From the NCBI GenBank assembly GCA_965199815.1, contig CBDATE010000034.1:124001-188000 (forward strand): a stretch of 64,000 nucleotides of DNA, read 5' to 3'. A model generated the notes under the pieces. The model saw nothing but the letters and a program-made list of their open reading frames with translations. It was not told where the DNA came from and did no database searches. The stretch comes from Azotimanducus sp965199815 (lineage in GTDB: Bacteria; Pseudomonadota; Gammaproteobacteria; Pseudomonadales; Azotimanducaceae). Shown one piece after another: positions 18,150 to 25,356 of the stretch (within the stretch, counting starts at the first letter, position 1; each line of letters begins with the position of its first letter). Both the position numbers and the translations under genes were made by a program.

Positions 18150-19363
18150 TTCTGTTTTCCCTGTCTTGCAGCCGGGTGGTTTCCATCAAGCGGTGGCGCG
18201 TCTGGTGTGATATCCCCGTCAGGCTTCGGGAAGGTTAACAACAGGTCCCGATAGTAGGTGTATTGTTTTTGTCGCAGCTCTATCTCGCGTGGCAGACCTT
18301 CAGTGATTGAAGTGGTGAGCGCGTCGAACTTGTCGAGGATGGAGACAATGCGGGTTTGTTCGGCGAGGGACTTTTCAGGATTGTTGGGGCAGGGGATGGG
18401 GATAAGTAGCGGCTTCACATCTCGTGGGTAGACATGGGGAACACCGCCTCCAGTTTTTAGGCCATGCAACTCCTGTTGCAGACTCTGGAGCCAGTAATAA
18501 CAGTACTTGGGAAGTACTTCATTGTTGAGTTTAACGGTAAAAGCATCAGAAACAAAAACTGGATGTTCCCACCAACTAACAAAACCCGCATGGGCTCCCG
18601 AACCTGCGATGACGATTGTTTTGCCTTCGCGATTGCTCGTATTGTGAAAATAGGCTGGCGTTCTACCTCCAGCAACGACGGGTATTTCACCATCAATAAC
18701 ATTCTTCTTCGTAATTGGTGTGCCGCGTTTGACTTCAGCAACATCCCCCAACGGCACCCACTCCACATCGGCATCCTCATCAAACGTGAGCAGTTGACCG
18801 CGGTAATAGTTGTATTGTTTTTTGCGGGTGGTCAGCTCGGTGGTCAGCTCGGTGGTCAGCTCGGTGGTCAGCTCGGTGAACGCGTCCAGAATGCGGACAA
18901 TCTGCGACTGAATCGACAGCGACTTTTTGGGGTAGTTGGGGCAGGGGATGGGGATAAGTAGCGGCTTCACATCTCGTGGGTAGACATGGGGAACACCGCC
19001 TCCAGTTTTTAGGCCATGCAACTCCTGTTGCAGACTCTGGAGCCAGTAATAACAGTACTTGGGAAGTACTTCATTGTTGAGTTTAACGGTAAAAGCATCA
19101 GAAACAAAAACTGGATGTTCCCACCAACTAACAAAACCCGCATGGGCTCCCGAACCTGCGATGACGATTGTTTTGCCTTCGCGATTGCTCGTATTGTGAA
19201 AATAGGCTGGCGTTCTACCTCCAGCAACGACGGGTATTTCACCATCAATAACATTCTTCTTCGTAATTGGTGTGCCGCGTTTGACTTCAGCAACATCCCC
19301 CAACGGCACCCACTCCACATCCGCCCTATCCAGAAGCTTCTCCAGAAATCCCGGTTCACTCAC
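18146..19363 (-). CDS. hsdS: Type I restriction specificity subunit HsdS with two identical recognition domains
   Basis: 405 residues. Seen: recognition domain 1 (residues 15-143), a central conserved region with four TELT repeats (about 164-179) and RKKQYNYYRGQLL, recognition domain 2 (199-327), and a distal conserved region (ILDKFDALTTSITEGLPRE). This is the type IC (EcoR124-like) plan. The two recognition domains are encoded by 387-bp segments that I read as identical in every base (18383-18769 and 18935-19321). HsdS positions HsdM and HsdR on a split DNA site, each domain reading one half. Identical domains predict a palindromic split site. The start overlaps the hsdM stop by 4 nt. Confidence 0.95.
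   Translation of the reverse strand: MSEPGFLEKLLDRADVEWVPLGDVAEVKRGTPITKKNVIDGEIPVVAGGRTPAYFHNTSNREGKTIVIAGSGAHAGFVSWWEHPVFVSDAFTVKLNNEVLPKYCYYWLQSLQQELHGLKTGGGVPHVYPRDVKPLLIPIPCPNYPKKSLSIQSQIVRILDAFTELTTELTTELTTELTTRKKQYNYYRGQLLTFDEDADVEWVPLGDVAEVKRGTPITKKNVIDGEIPVVAGGRTPAYFHNTSNREGKTIVIAGSGAHAGFVSWWEHPVFVSDAFTVKLNNEVLPKYCYYWLQSLQQELHGLKTGGGVPHVYPRDVKPLLIPIPCPNNPEKSLAEQTRIVSILDKFDALTTSITEGLPREIELRQKQYTYYRDLLLTFPKPDGDITPDAPPLDGNHPAARQGKQK
18383..18769 (-). repeat. 387-bp duplicated recognition-domain segment, distal copy
   Basis: Read base for base, it matches 18935-19321 at a constant offset of 552 bp. It encodes the second target-recognition domain of HsdS. Sequence diverges immediately outside, at the codons after PCPN. 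Confidence 0.9.
18828..18875 (-). repeat. Four perfect 12-bp repeats in the hsdS central linker
   Basis: The unit GTGGTCAGCTCG occurs four times without change (18828, 18840, 18852, 18864) and encodes the TELT repeats between the two recognition domains. Established: in EcoR124I and EcoR124II the number of equivalent TAEL repeats (two or three) sets the spacer length of the recognition site. Copy number of perfect short repeats can change by slippage. Confidence 0.9.
18935..19321 (-). repeat. 387-bp duplicated recognition-domain segment, proximal copy
   Basis: Encodes the first recognition domain of HsdS (residues 15-143). It is identical to 18383-18769. Confidence 0.9.
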
Positions 19364-20931
19364 GCCCCGATCTCCGCAACGATCGCATCAATATCACTGC
19401 GTAACCGGTCAATCCGGGCCACAGTGGTTTTCAGCTCCGCATTGAGCGCAGTGATATCAATCACCTCCCGGGTGTCTTTCGGTTCAACATAGGAACTCAC
19501 AGACAGGTTGTAGTCATTTTCAACAATCTCCTCGTAGGCCACCGACCGGGCTACATGATCAACATCCTCCTTGTCCGCAAACAGCTTCATGATCTGCTGA
19601 ATATGACCCAGGTTCCCAACCTCCTCACTGTCGGTCAGAACATTGTTGTTGGTCTCCTTGCTGAAAAAACCCTCACCACTGGCATCAATGAATTGAACCG
19701 ACAAACCAGCCTTGTTTTTTGCCAGAACCAGAATGTTCACCGCAATGGTGGTCCCGAAAAACAGATTGGGTGCCAGCGAAATCACCGTCTCCACATGGTT
19801 GTGATCCACCAGATATTTCCGGATCTTCTGTTCCGCACCGCCCCGATAGAAAATACCGGGAAAGCAGACAATCGCCGCACGGCCCCTGCTTGAGAGATAA
19901 TGCAGCGCATGAAGCACAAAGGCAAAGTCCGCCTTCGATTTCGGTGGCAGTACCCCAGCCGACGCAAAGCGATCATCATTGATCAAAGTGGGATCATCCG
20001 AACCAATCCATTTCACCGAATAGGGCGGATTGGAGACGATGGCATCAAAGCCACCAAAGTTGGTTTGATCAAGAAAATGCGGCCCTGTCAGCGTATCGCC
20101 CCGCCTGATGTCAAACTTGTCATAATTGATGTTGTGCAGGAACATGTTCATGCGGGCAAGGTTATAGGTGGTGGGGTTGATCTCCTGACCGAAAAAGCCT
20201 TCTTCAACGATATCCTCATCAAATTGCCTCTTCGCCTGCAACAGAAGCGAGCCGGAACCACAGGCCGGATCATAGATTTTGTTGACATGGTCCTGTCCAT
20301 GCATGGCCAGTTGTGCAATCAGCTTGGAAACATGTTGCGGAGTGAAGAACTCACCGCCTGACTTGCCCGCATTGGCGGCATAGTTTGAGATGAGATATTC
20401 ATAGGCATCACCGAACAGATCGATCTGACTGCCACCGAAATCACCGAACGCCAGCTCTGCAACCCCTTTGAGGACCGCCGCCAGGCGGGCATTTTTCTCC
20501 TTGACCGTATTGCCAAGCCGGTTGCTGGTGGTGTCAAAGTCATCGAACAACCCCTTGATGTCATCTTCCGACGGATAGCCGCTGGCGGAGGCCTCGATGG
20601 AGCGGAAGATATTGGCCAGCTCGGTGTTCAGGTTGTCATTGGCACTGGCGTTTTTGGCCACATTGGAAAAGATCTGTGCGGGATAAATGAAATAACCCTT
20701 GGTCCTGATGGCATCATCCCTGATTTCTGATGAGATGTCGCTGTCCGGCAGTTGTGCATAAATGATACTGTCGCCACCCATATAACTGGCAAAATTCTCG
20801 CTGATGAAGCGGTAGAACAGTGTGCCGAGGACATATTGCTTGAAGTCCCAGCCATCAACGGCACCACGTACGTCATTGGCGATCTGCCAGATTTGTTTTT
20901 GTAATGCGACGCGTTGCTGGCTGCCTGTCAT
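19360..20931 (-). CDS. hsdM: Type I DNA methyltransferase, HsdM subunit
   Basis: 523 residues. Seen: an N-terminal helical domain (QIWQIANDVRGAVDGWDFKQ), the S-adenosylmethionine motif DPACGSGSLL at 221-230, and the N6-adenine catalytic motif NPPY at 301-304. It methylates adenine at the site chosen by HsdS and protects host DNA. The start at 20931 has AAGGAG 8 nt upstream, making it the likely first gene of the operon. Its length and the EcoR124-like HsdS place the system in the type IC group. Confidence 0.96.
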   Translation of the reverse strand: MTGSQQRVALQKQIWQIANDVRGAVDGWDFKQYVLGTLFYRFISENFASYMGGDSIIYAQLPDSDISSEIRDDAIRTKGYFIYPAQIFSNVAKNASANDNLNTELANIFRSIEASASGYPSEDDIKGLFDDFDTTSNRLGNTVKEKNARLAAVLKGVAELAFGDFGGSQIDLFGDAYEYLISNYAANAGKSGGEFFTPQHVSKLIAQLAMHGQDHVNKIYDPACGSGSLLLQAKRQFDEDIVEEGFFGQEINPTTYNLARMNMFLHNINYDKFDIRRGDTLTGPHFLDQTNFGGFDAIVSNPPYSVKWIGSDDPTLINDDRFASAGVLPPKSKADFAFVLHALHYLSSRGRAAIVCFPGIFYRGGAEQKIRKYLVDHNHVETVISLAPNLFFGTTIAVNILVLAKNKAGLSVQFIDASGEGFFSKETNNNVLTDSEEVGNLGHIQQIMKLFADKEDVDHVARSVAYEEIVENDYNLSVSSYVEPKDTREVIDITALNAELKTTVARIDRLRSDIDAIVAEIGA

Positions 20932-21180
20932 ATGTTCTGCTCCTTATTCATGAGGGAGAGGCGATTGGATTCAGTCATCGATATCCGATGATGGAAAACA
21001 CCGGGCTGCTGCGGTATTGGGGCCCCGGCAGTTCCAGCACTTTGTCGGAAATCGCTGAAATGAAAAACCCTGCCCTGTGTGCATGATAACCGCTGTTTGT
21101 GTCTCGGAAGACCTCAGGTGCGTTGGACACTATGACTGACCTCTGCCAGAAACACACTCCCTGTGCCTCCCTGATCATCT
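20932..21180. other. Upstream region of the hsd operon, no recognised gene
   Basis: 249 bp that should hold the hsdM promoter. Short open frames on both strands show no family resemblance. Between the thiL remnant and hsdM nothing else could be identified. Confidence 0.4.
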
Positions 21181-21559
21181 GCCGAAGCCGGGCAGGACAT
21201 CTCCGTGAGTGGAGTGCTCGGTGGTGCCGCGGCGGCGCTGGAGCATATCGACGAAGTGCGAGATCGCGTCACCTCGGTATGTTCTGATCAAGTCCATTCG
21301 TGGACTTGATCAGGTTCGCAAATCAGAAATGTGATTCTGATTTGCTCGCAGATTCAATGCTTTACGGCACTGAATCTGGCGGCACATCCATGTGCCGCAA
21401 GGGAAACTCTGTTATTCAGAGTTTCCCTTGCTTGAAATCACTGGCGGGGTGGCCGCGCATCCGTTGAATCGCTACTGGTCGCCTGAGCCGAGGCTCGATC
21501 CGGGGCGCGCACTCATCGGCAAGGCATCGGCGGCCATCGATATTTCGGACGGCCTGTAT
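21181..21559 (+). pseudogene. thiL: Remnant of thiamine-monophosphate kinase gene, split by an insertion element
   Basis: Two internal pieces of a ThiL-like protein read rightward. The first (21181-21276) gives AGQDISVSGVLGGAAAALE, like the ThiL GD.I.VSG.LG.AA.GL segment. The second (21428-21559) gives SPEPRLDPGRALIG and ASAAIDISDGL, the hallmark ThiL motif. Between them sits MITE copy B (21277-21427), and the second piece stops where the coiled-coil unit begins (21560). Neither end of thiL is present nearby. ThiL makes thiamine diphosphate, so a functional copy is presumably elsewhere. The first piece is a weaker match than the second. Confidence 0.65.
21277..21427 (+). mobile_element. MITE-like element, copy B (shortened, 151 bp)
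   Basis: Starts GTATGTTCTGATCAAG and ends CAGAGTTTCCC like copy D, with the same terminal hairpins, but lacks the GC-rich middle hairpins. The flanks are TCG and TTG, so the 3-bp duplication is imperfect. It is inserted in the thiL remnant. Confidence 0.8.
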
Positions 21560-22100
21560 GAGGTGGTCGGGGTTGTTCAGACAGTTTGAGGGCGTTGCCG
21601 ATAGCGCCAATGCCCGTCGGACACTCGGTCAGGTCGAGAGTATTGACCCGATGATACCGAGAGCACCTGCGAGCGTGGCGGACATGAACCCGATGAAATA
21701 GCGCAACTGGGTGCGATGAGAGCCCTGGACGCTCTCGTGCAGTTTGCGAATCTCCGTATCAATTGAATCGAAGCGCTTGTCCACGGCATCAAAGCGTTTA
21801 TCGACGGCATCAAAGCGCTTGTCCACGGCATCAAAGCGTTTATCGACGGCATCAAAGCGCTTGTCCACGGCATCAAATCGCAGGTTTGTATCGTTTTTGC
21901 GCTCAGTGATGAGCGCCCGCGTCTTCTGTTTGTGCTCAGTGAACTGCCCGAGCAGATCATCCCTGAGCTCCGAGATGCGTCCTTCGAACTTCCTGTCCTG
22001 CCTGGCAAGCCGGTCATCAAGCAGTTCCGGCGTGACCGAGATATTCTGTACAGCGGTGGCTACAGCATTCACGATTGCGTCCATCTCACCGAGCGTTGCA
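21560..22100 (-). repeat. Coiled-coil gene unit, copy 2 (541 bp)
   Basis: Same boundaries as copy 1 (GAGGTGGTCGGG at one end, GAGCGTTGCA at the other), same orientation. One side abuts thiL debris at 21559 and the other abuts unit 3 at 22103. Copies 1 and 2 are direct repeats enclosing the restriction operon. Confidence 0.8.
21629..22084 (-). CDS. Tail-anchored coiled-coil protein, copy 2
   Basis: 151 residues, same design as its neighbours: VTPELLDDRLARQDRKFEGR head, membrane tail YFIGFMSATLAGALGIIGSI. It has only one full 11-residue repeat (EHKQKTRALIT) but six heptads, five of them RFDAVDK, encoded by alternating near-identical 21-bp units. The ATG at 22084 matches the start of copy 1. 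An open frame continues upstream into the end of unit 3 but is not family-like. Function unknown; it may be a duplicated and partly decayed gene. Confidence 0.6.
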   Translation of the reverse strand: MDAIVNAVATAVQNISVTPELLDDRLARQDRKFEGRISELRDDLLGQFTEHKQKTRALITERKNDTNLRFDAVDKRFDAVDKRFDAVDKRFDAVDKRFDAVDKRFDSIDTEIRKLHESVQGSHRTQLRYFIGFMSATLAGALGIIGSILST

Positions 22101-22102
22101 TG

Positions 22103-22690
22103 GAGGTGGTCGGGGTTGTTCAAACAGTTTGATAGCGTTGCCAATAGCGCCAATGCCCGTCGGACACTCGGTCAGGTCGAGAGTATTGACCCGATGATAC
22201 CGATAGCACCTGCGAGCGTGGCGGACATGAACCCGATGAAATAGCGCAACTGGGTGCGATGAGAGCCTTGGACGCTATCGTGCAGTTTGCGAATCTCCGT
22301 ATCAATTGAATCGAAGCGTTTATCCACGGCCTCGAAGCGCTTATCGACGGTCTCGAAGCGCTTGTCCACTGCCTCAAAGCGCTTATCGACGGCATCAAAG
22401 CGCCTGTCCACTGCATCAAAGCGCAGGTTTGTCTCGTTTTTGTGCTCAGTGAACTGTGCCCGCATCTCCTGCTTATGCTCAGTGAACTGCGCCCGCATTT
22501 CCTGCTTGTGCTCATCGAACTGTCCGCGCATTTCCTGTTTGTGCTCACTGAACTGGCCGAGCAGATCTTCCCTGAGCTCCGAGATGCGTCCTTCGAACTT
22601 CCTGTCCTGCTTGGCAAGCCGGTCATCAAGCAGTTCCGGCGTGACCGAGATATTCTGTACAGCGGTGGCTACAGCATTCACGATCGCGTC
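22103..22690 (-). repeat. Coiled-coil gene unit, copy 3
   Basis: Begins at the same GAGGTGGTCGGG point as copies 1 and 2 and stays similar to about 22690, where it departs from them into a longer 5' gene end. Probably the parent from which the shorter units derive (inference). Confidence 0.7.
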
Positions 22691-22765
22691 AGACTGAGGC
22701 TGCGATAACCCCGAATCCTTGATGCCCTTGGTCATGCTCTGAAATTCCTCGATTTGCAGGTTCAT
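22172..22765 (-). CDS. Tail-anchored coiled-coil protein, copy 3 (longest)
   Basis: 197 residues from the ATG at 22765. Seen: an N-terminal part absent from copies 1 and 2 (MNLQIEEFQSMTKGIKDSGL, then SQPQSDAIVNAVATAVQ), reminiscent of the 'sensing helix' start of DUF1640/CCDC90-like proteins. Then three 11-residue repeats (EHKQEMRAQFT type) plus a shortened fourth, six heptads (RFEAVDK type) and the C-terminal membrane segment. It has its own 5' region and looks like the intact member of the trio. It could be an inner-membrane coiled-coil structural or sensor protein; function unknown. Confidence 0.7.
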   Translation of the reverse strand: MNLQIEEFQSMTKGIKDSGLSQPQSDAIVNAVATAVQNISVTPELLDDRLAKQDRKFEGRISELREDLLGQFSEHKQEMRGQFDEHKQEMRAQFTEHKQEMRAQFTEHKNETNLRFDAVDRRFDAVDKRFEAVDKRFETVDKRFEAVDKRFDSIDTEIRKLHDSVQGSHRTQLRYFIGFMSATLAGAIGIIGSILST

Positions 22766-22960
22766 AAGTATACGCCCTTGGCGTACTGTTAAGGTTGGCG
22801 TATAGAACAACACATACAGGGTGCTTGCGTTGCAGAGATTGGCTGCATTACCTGTAGGAAATCCCTGTCGGGATCAGGGCACTTCAGAGCTTTTTGGCGT
22901 AGCATGAGGGAATGCTTGGCGCACGGGCTGAGCCTTGCGCAAGGCAGGGGTGCGTGTGCA

Positions 22961-23040
22961 CAAGGCCATGCCCCGAAGGCCAAGGTCATGCCCCAAAGGC
23001 CAAGGTCATGCCCCAAAGGCCAAGGTCATGCCCCAAAGGC
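22961..23040. repeat. Four 20-bp tandem repeats upstream of a methyltransferase-like gene
   Basis: The unit CAAGGTCATGCCCCAAAGGC occurs at 22981, 23001 and 23021 without change, with a two-mismatch copy at 22961. It ends 38 bp before the methyltransferase-like gene. It could affect transcription or translation of that gene. There are no spacers, so it is not a CRISPR array. The rest of 22766-22960 shows nothing recognisable. Confidence 0.85.
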
Positions 23041-23078
23041 AGAGTAGAATGCTTGTTCCAACAATGAGAGATTACGAC

Positions 23079-23930
23079 ATGATGAACCTTGGCCGCATAT
23101 TGCTGACCTTCATACCTTTCTTGCTGGCTGCGTCGTCGGCGGCGACCACTCGCGACAGATTGGCCGATATCCTTGCCGCGCAGCCGGAGGAAGTGCAGGC
23201 GCGTTATACGTATCGGCATCCCATGGAAACGCTCGGGTTTTTCGGTATTGAACCGGGCATGACCGTTGTCGAGGTGCTGCCGGGAGGTGGTTGGTACAGC
23301 AAGATACTCTTGCCCTATCTGGGTACGGAGGGCCACTTGGCAGGAGCGGACTACCCGATGGAAACCTGGCAGGCGATGTATTCCAACGAGGAGTTTCTGG
23401 CCGGGCGCAAGACCTGGGCGGCGGATTGGACGGCAGAGGCGCAGGGCTGGCACGGGGAAGAAGGTGCCGAGATCAGTGCTTTTGCGCTCGGGTCGCTGCC
23501 ACAAGCGATGCTTGGTTCGGCTGATGCCGTCTTGTTCATCCGTGCCATGCACGGCCTGAATCGCTCAGGGGTTGGAGGCGAGTATCTGAAAGCCGCCGTA
23601 CAGGATGCGTGGGATCTTCTCAAGCCGGGCGGCATTGTTGGCGTGGTGCAACATGAGGCGCGCGCCGAGATGCCGGATTCCTGGGCAGATGGCTCCAATG
23701 GTTACCTGAAGCGGGAGTATGTGGCAGGCCTCATGCAGGCGGCGGGGTTCGAGTTCGTTGGCGAGACAGATGTCAATGCCAACGACAAGGACCGCCCGAG
23801 CGAATCGGAATTCGTCTGGCGCTTGCCGCCTCGTTTTGCGGGAACGCCGGAGACCGATACGGAGGCGCGCGCTGCATTGCAGGCCCTTGGCGAGTCCAAT
23901 CGCATGACGCTCAAATTCATGAAGCCTTGA
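23079..23930 (+). CDS. Secreted methyltransferase-like protein
   Basis: 283 residues. Seen: a signal peptide (MMNLGRILLTFIPFLLAASS, then AATT) and a class I methyltransferase-like fold with motif I VVEVLPGGGWYSKIL near 63-77 and LLKPGGIVGVVQHEAR. It resembles the predicted exported methyltransferases of COG4798; their substrate is unknown. The ATG pair at 23079 and 23082 follows a GAGAG stretch at good spacing. The open frame upstream runs through the 20-bp repeats and is not used. It lies alone between the repeats and rpmF. Confidence 0.78.
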   Translation: MMNLGRILLTFIPFLLAASSAATTRDRLADILAAQPEEVQARYTYRHPMETLGFFGIEPGMTVVEVLPGGGWYSKILLPYLGTEGHLAGADYPMETWQAMYSNEEFLAGRKTWAADWTAEAQGWHGEEGAEISAFALGSLPQAMLGSADAVLFIRAMHGLNRSGVGGEYLKAAVQDAWDLLKPGGIVGVVQHEARAEMPDSWADGSNGYLKREYVAGLMQAAGFEFVGETDVNANDKDRPSESEFVWRLPPRFAGTPETDTEARAALQALGESNRMTLKFMKP

Positions 23931-24020
23931 GCGGGCACTCATTTGCCTGAAGTCCCCGTCTAGTGGGAGAATGCACATCTTGCTATCTGATAACCCGAGT
24001 TCCGAGGACAGGAGTTCCCT

Positions 24021-24224
24021 GTGGCAGTACAACAAAACAAGAAGACCCGTTCACGTCGCGGCATGCGGCGTTCGCATCAATCGCTGCGCAAGCCGACCGT
24101 GTCGGTCGATCATATGACGGGTGAGACGCACCTGCGGCATCACCTGACTCCTGACGGCTACTATCGAGGGCGTCTCGTCATCGACTCTGCAAGGATCGAC
24201 GACGAGTTCGAGGAGGAAGATTAG
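24021..24224 (+). CDS. rpmF: Ribosomal protein bL32
   Basis: 67 residues with the bL32 N-terminus MAVQQNKKTRSRRGMRRSH and the internal HHLTPDGYYRGR. The start is GTG, preceded by AGGAG at proper distance. It belongs to the large ribosomal subunit. The four Cys residues of zinc-binding L32 are absent, so this is the zinc-free form. The DUF177 gene that usually precedes rpmF is missing. It heads the rpmF-plsX-fabD-fabG run, linking ribosome and lipid synthesis. Confidence 0.95.
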   Translation: MAVQQNKKTRSRRGMRRSHQSLRKPTVSVDHMTGETHLRHHLTPDGYYRGRLVIDSARIDDEFEEED

Positions 24225-24281
24225 AGGAAGATCAGGAATCAGACGCGGCACTGATTCGGAGCGCATCCGACAGGAAACTCG

Positions 24282-25235
24282 ATGCACATCTGCGTTGACA
24301 CCCTCGGAGGCGAACATGGCCCGACAGAAGTACTGGCAGGTGCCCTGAGCGCGGTCGAATACAACAGTCAACTTGAATTGACTCTGGTTGGCGACCGGAG
24401 TATGTGCGAGGTCAGACATCCGCGCATCCGTACCTACTGCGGGGCCTCCGAGATATCCGCGATGCAGGGTCTGCGCAGTGTGCTTCGCAGCGATTGCCAC
24501 TCATCGATGCGCGTGGCGCTTGAACAGCTTGCGTCCGGTGAGGTCGATGGCATGGTGAGTTGCGGAAGCAGCGCGGCGCTGGTGGCTCTGGCCAAGCAGT
24601 TGATTCCCATGTTGCCGGGCATGAACCGCCCGGCGCTTGTGAAGCGCTTTGGCGGTATTGCCGAGGACTTCTGGCTGCTCGACATCGGTGCCAATATCGA
24701 GTGTAACGCCCGCCAGCTCGAGCAGTTCGCAAGAATGGGAGCTACTCTGGCATCGATTTTCGGAGACTGCGACCCGCCACGAGTGGCGCTTTTGAACATT
24801 GGCGAGGAGCCCTTCAAGGGGAGCGCAGTGATACGCGAAGCAGCGCAGCGAATTGATGCCTTGGCACATGTGCAATATGTAGGATTTATCGAGCCGCATC
24901 GGCTGTTTGATGGTCGCGCTGATGTGGTCGTTGCAGATGGTATGTTGGGCAATGTCGCCTGCAAATCCATTGAAGGCACCGCGAAGATGTTGCAAAGAGT
25001 CATGGAGGAGCGCCTCGCAGGCAGCCAAGGCTTCAACTCCTTGAAATATCTCGAATCGCTGGTCGATCCGGAAGGCTATAATGGTGCCTGTCTGGCGGGT
25101 TTGGAGCGGGTCGTGGTCAAGAGCCACGGCTTCGCCCGCCAGCGTGGCGTTGCCTGTGCAATCGCCGAATGCGAATCTGCCATTCGTGATGGCCTGTGTG
25201 AGTATCTGCGAGAATCGCTGCACGGCAAACCCTGA
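24282..25235 (+). CDS. plsX: Phosphate acyltransferase PlsX
   Basis: 317 residues, somewhat shorter than the 340-356 common in the family. Seen: ICVDTLGGEHGP at the start (the DxMGGDxGP motif, here with Leu and Glu), MVSCGSSAALVALA, LLDIGANIECNA, VVVADGMLGNVACKS and VVVKSHGFA near the end. PlsX converts acyl-ACP to acyl-phosphate for phospholipid synthesis. The stop codon and last two or three residues fall within the left edge of an insertion-element relic (25224-25334), so the native C-terminus may have been altered. Confidence 0.93.
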   Translation: MHICVDTLGGEHGPTEVLAGALSAVEYNSQLELTLVGDRSMCEVRHPRIRTYCGASEISAMQGLRSVLRSDCHSSMRVALEQLASGEVDGMVSCGSSAALVALAKQLIPMLPGMNRPALVKRFGGIAEDFWLLDIGANIECNARQLEQFARMGATLASIFGDCDPPRVALLNIGEEPFKGSAVIREAAQRIDALAHVQYVGFIEPHRLFDGRADVVVADGMLGNVACKSIEGTAKMLQRVMEERLAGSQGFNSLKYLESLVDPEGYNGACLAGLERVVVKSHGFARQRGVACAIAECESAIRDGLCEYLRESLHGKP

Positions 25236-25334
25236 ATAACAAGGCTTCCCGCTGGGCACACGGATGTCCCCGCTATGTACTTCTCATTTGCGAGTCTGGT
25301 CAAGCACACGGATGGACTTGACCAGGAACATGCC
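25224..25334 (-). mobile_element. MITE-like element, copy C (degenerate relic)
   Basis: About 111 bp. The order of motifs matches copy A: AAACCCTGAATAACAAGG (hairpin end), GGGCACACGGATGTCCCC, CTCATTTGCGAGTCTGGTC, then a stem around CACACGGATG and the end ACCAGGAACATGCC. Several hairpins have been lost or shortened. It fills the gap between plsX and fabD. Confidence 0.65.
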
Positions 25335-25356
25335 ACGGATTGCAAGGAAACCTCGA

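Noticed and set aside
20975..21178. Possible small gene upstream of hsdM
   Set aside because: 67 codons, no recognisable domain, no ribosome binding site, overlaps the expected promoter region of hsdM.
22961..23040. CRISPR-like array
   Set aside because: The 20-bp units are directly adjacent with no spacers and there are no cas genes.
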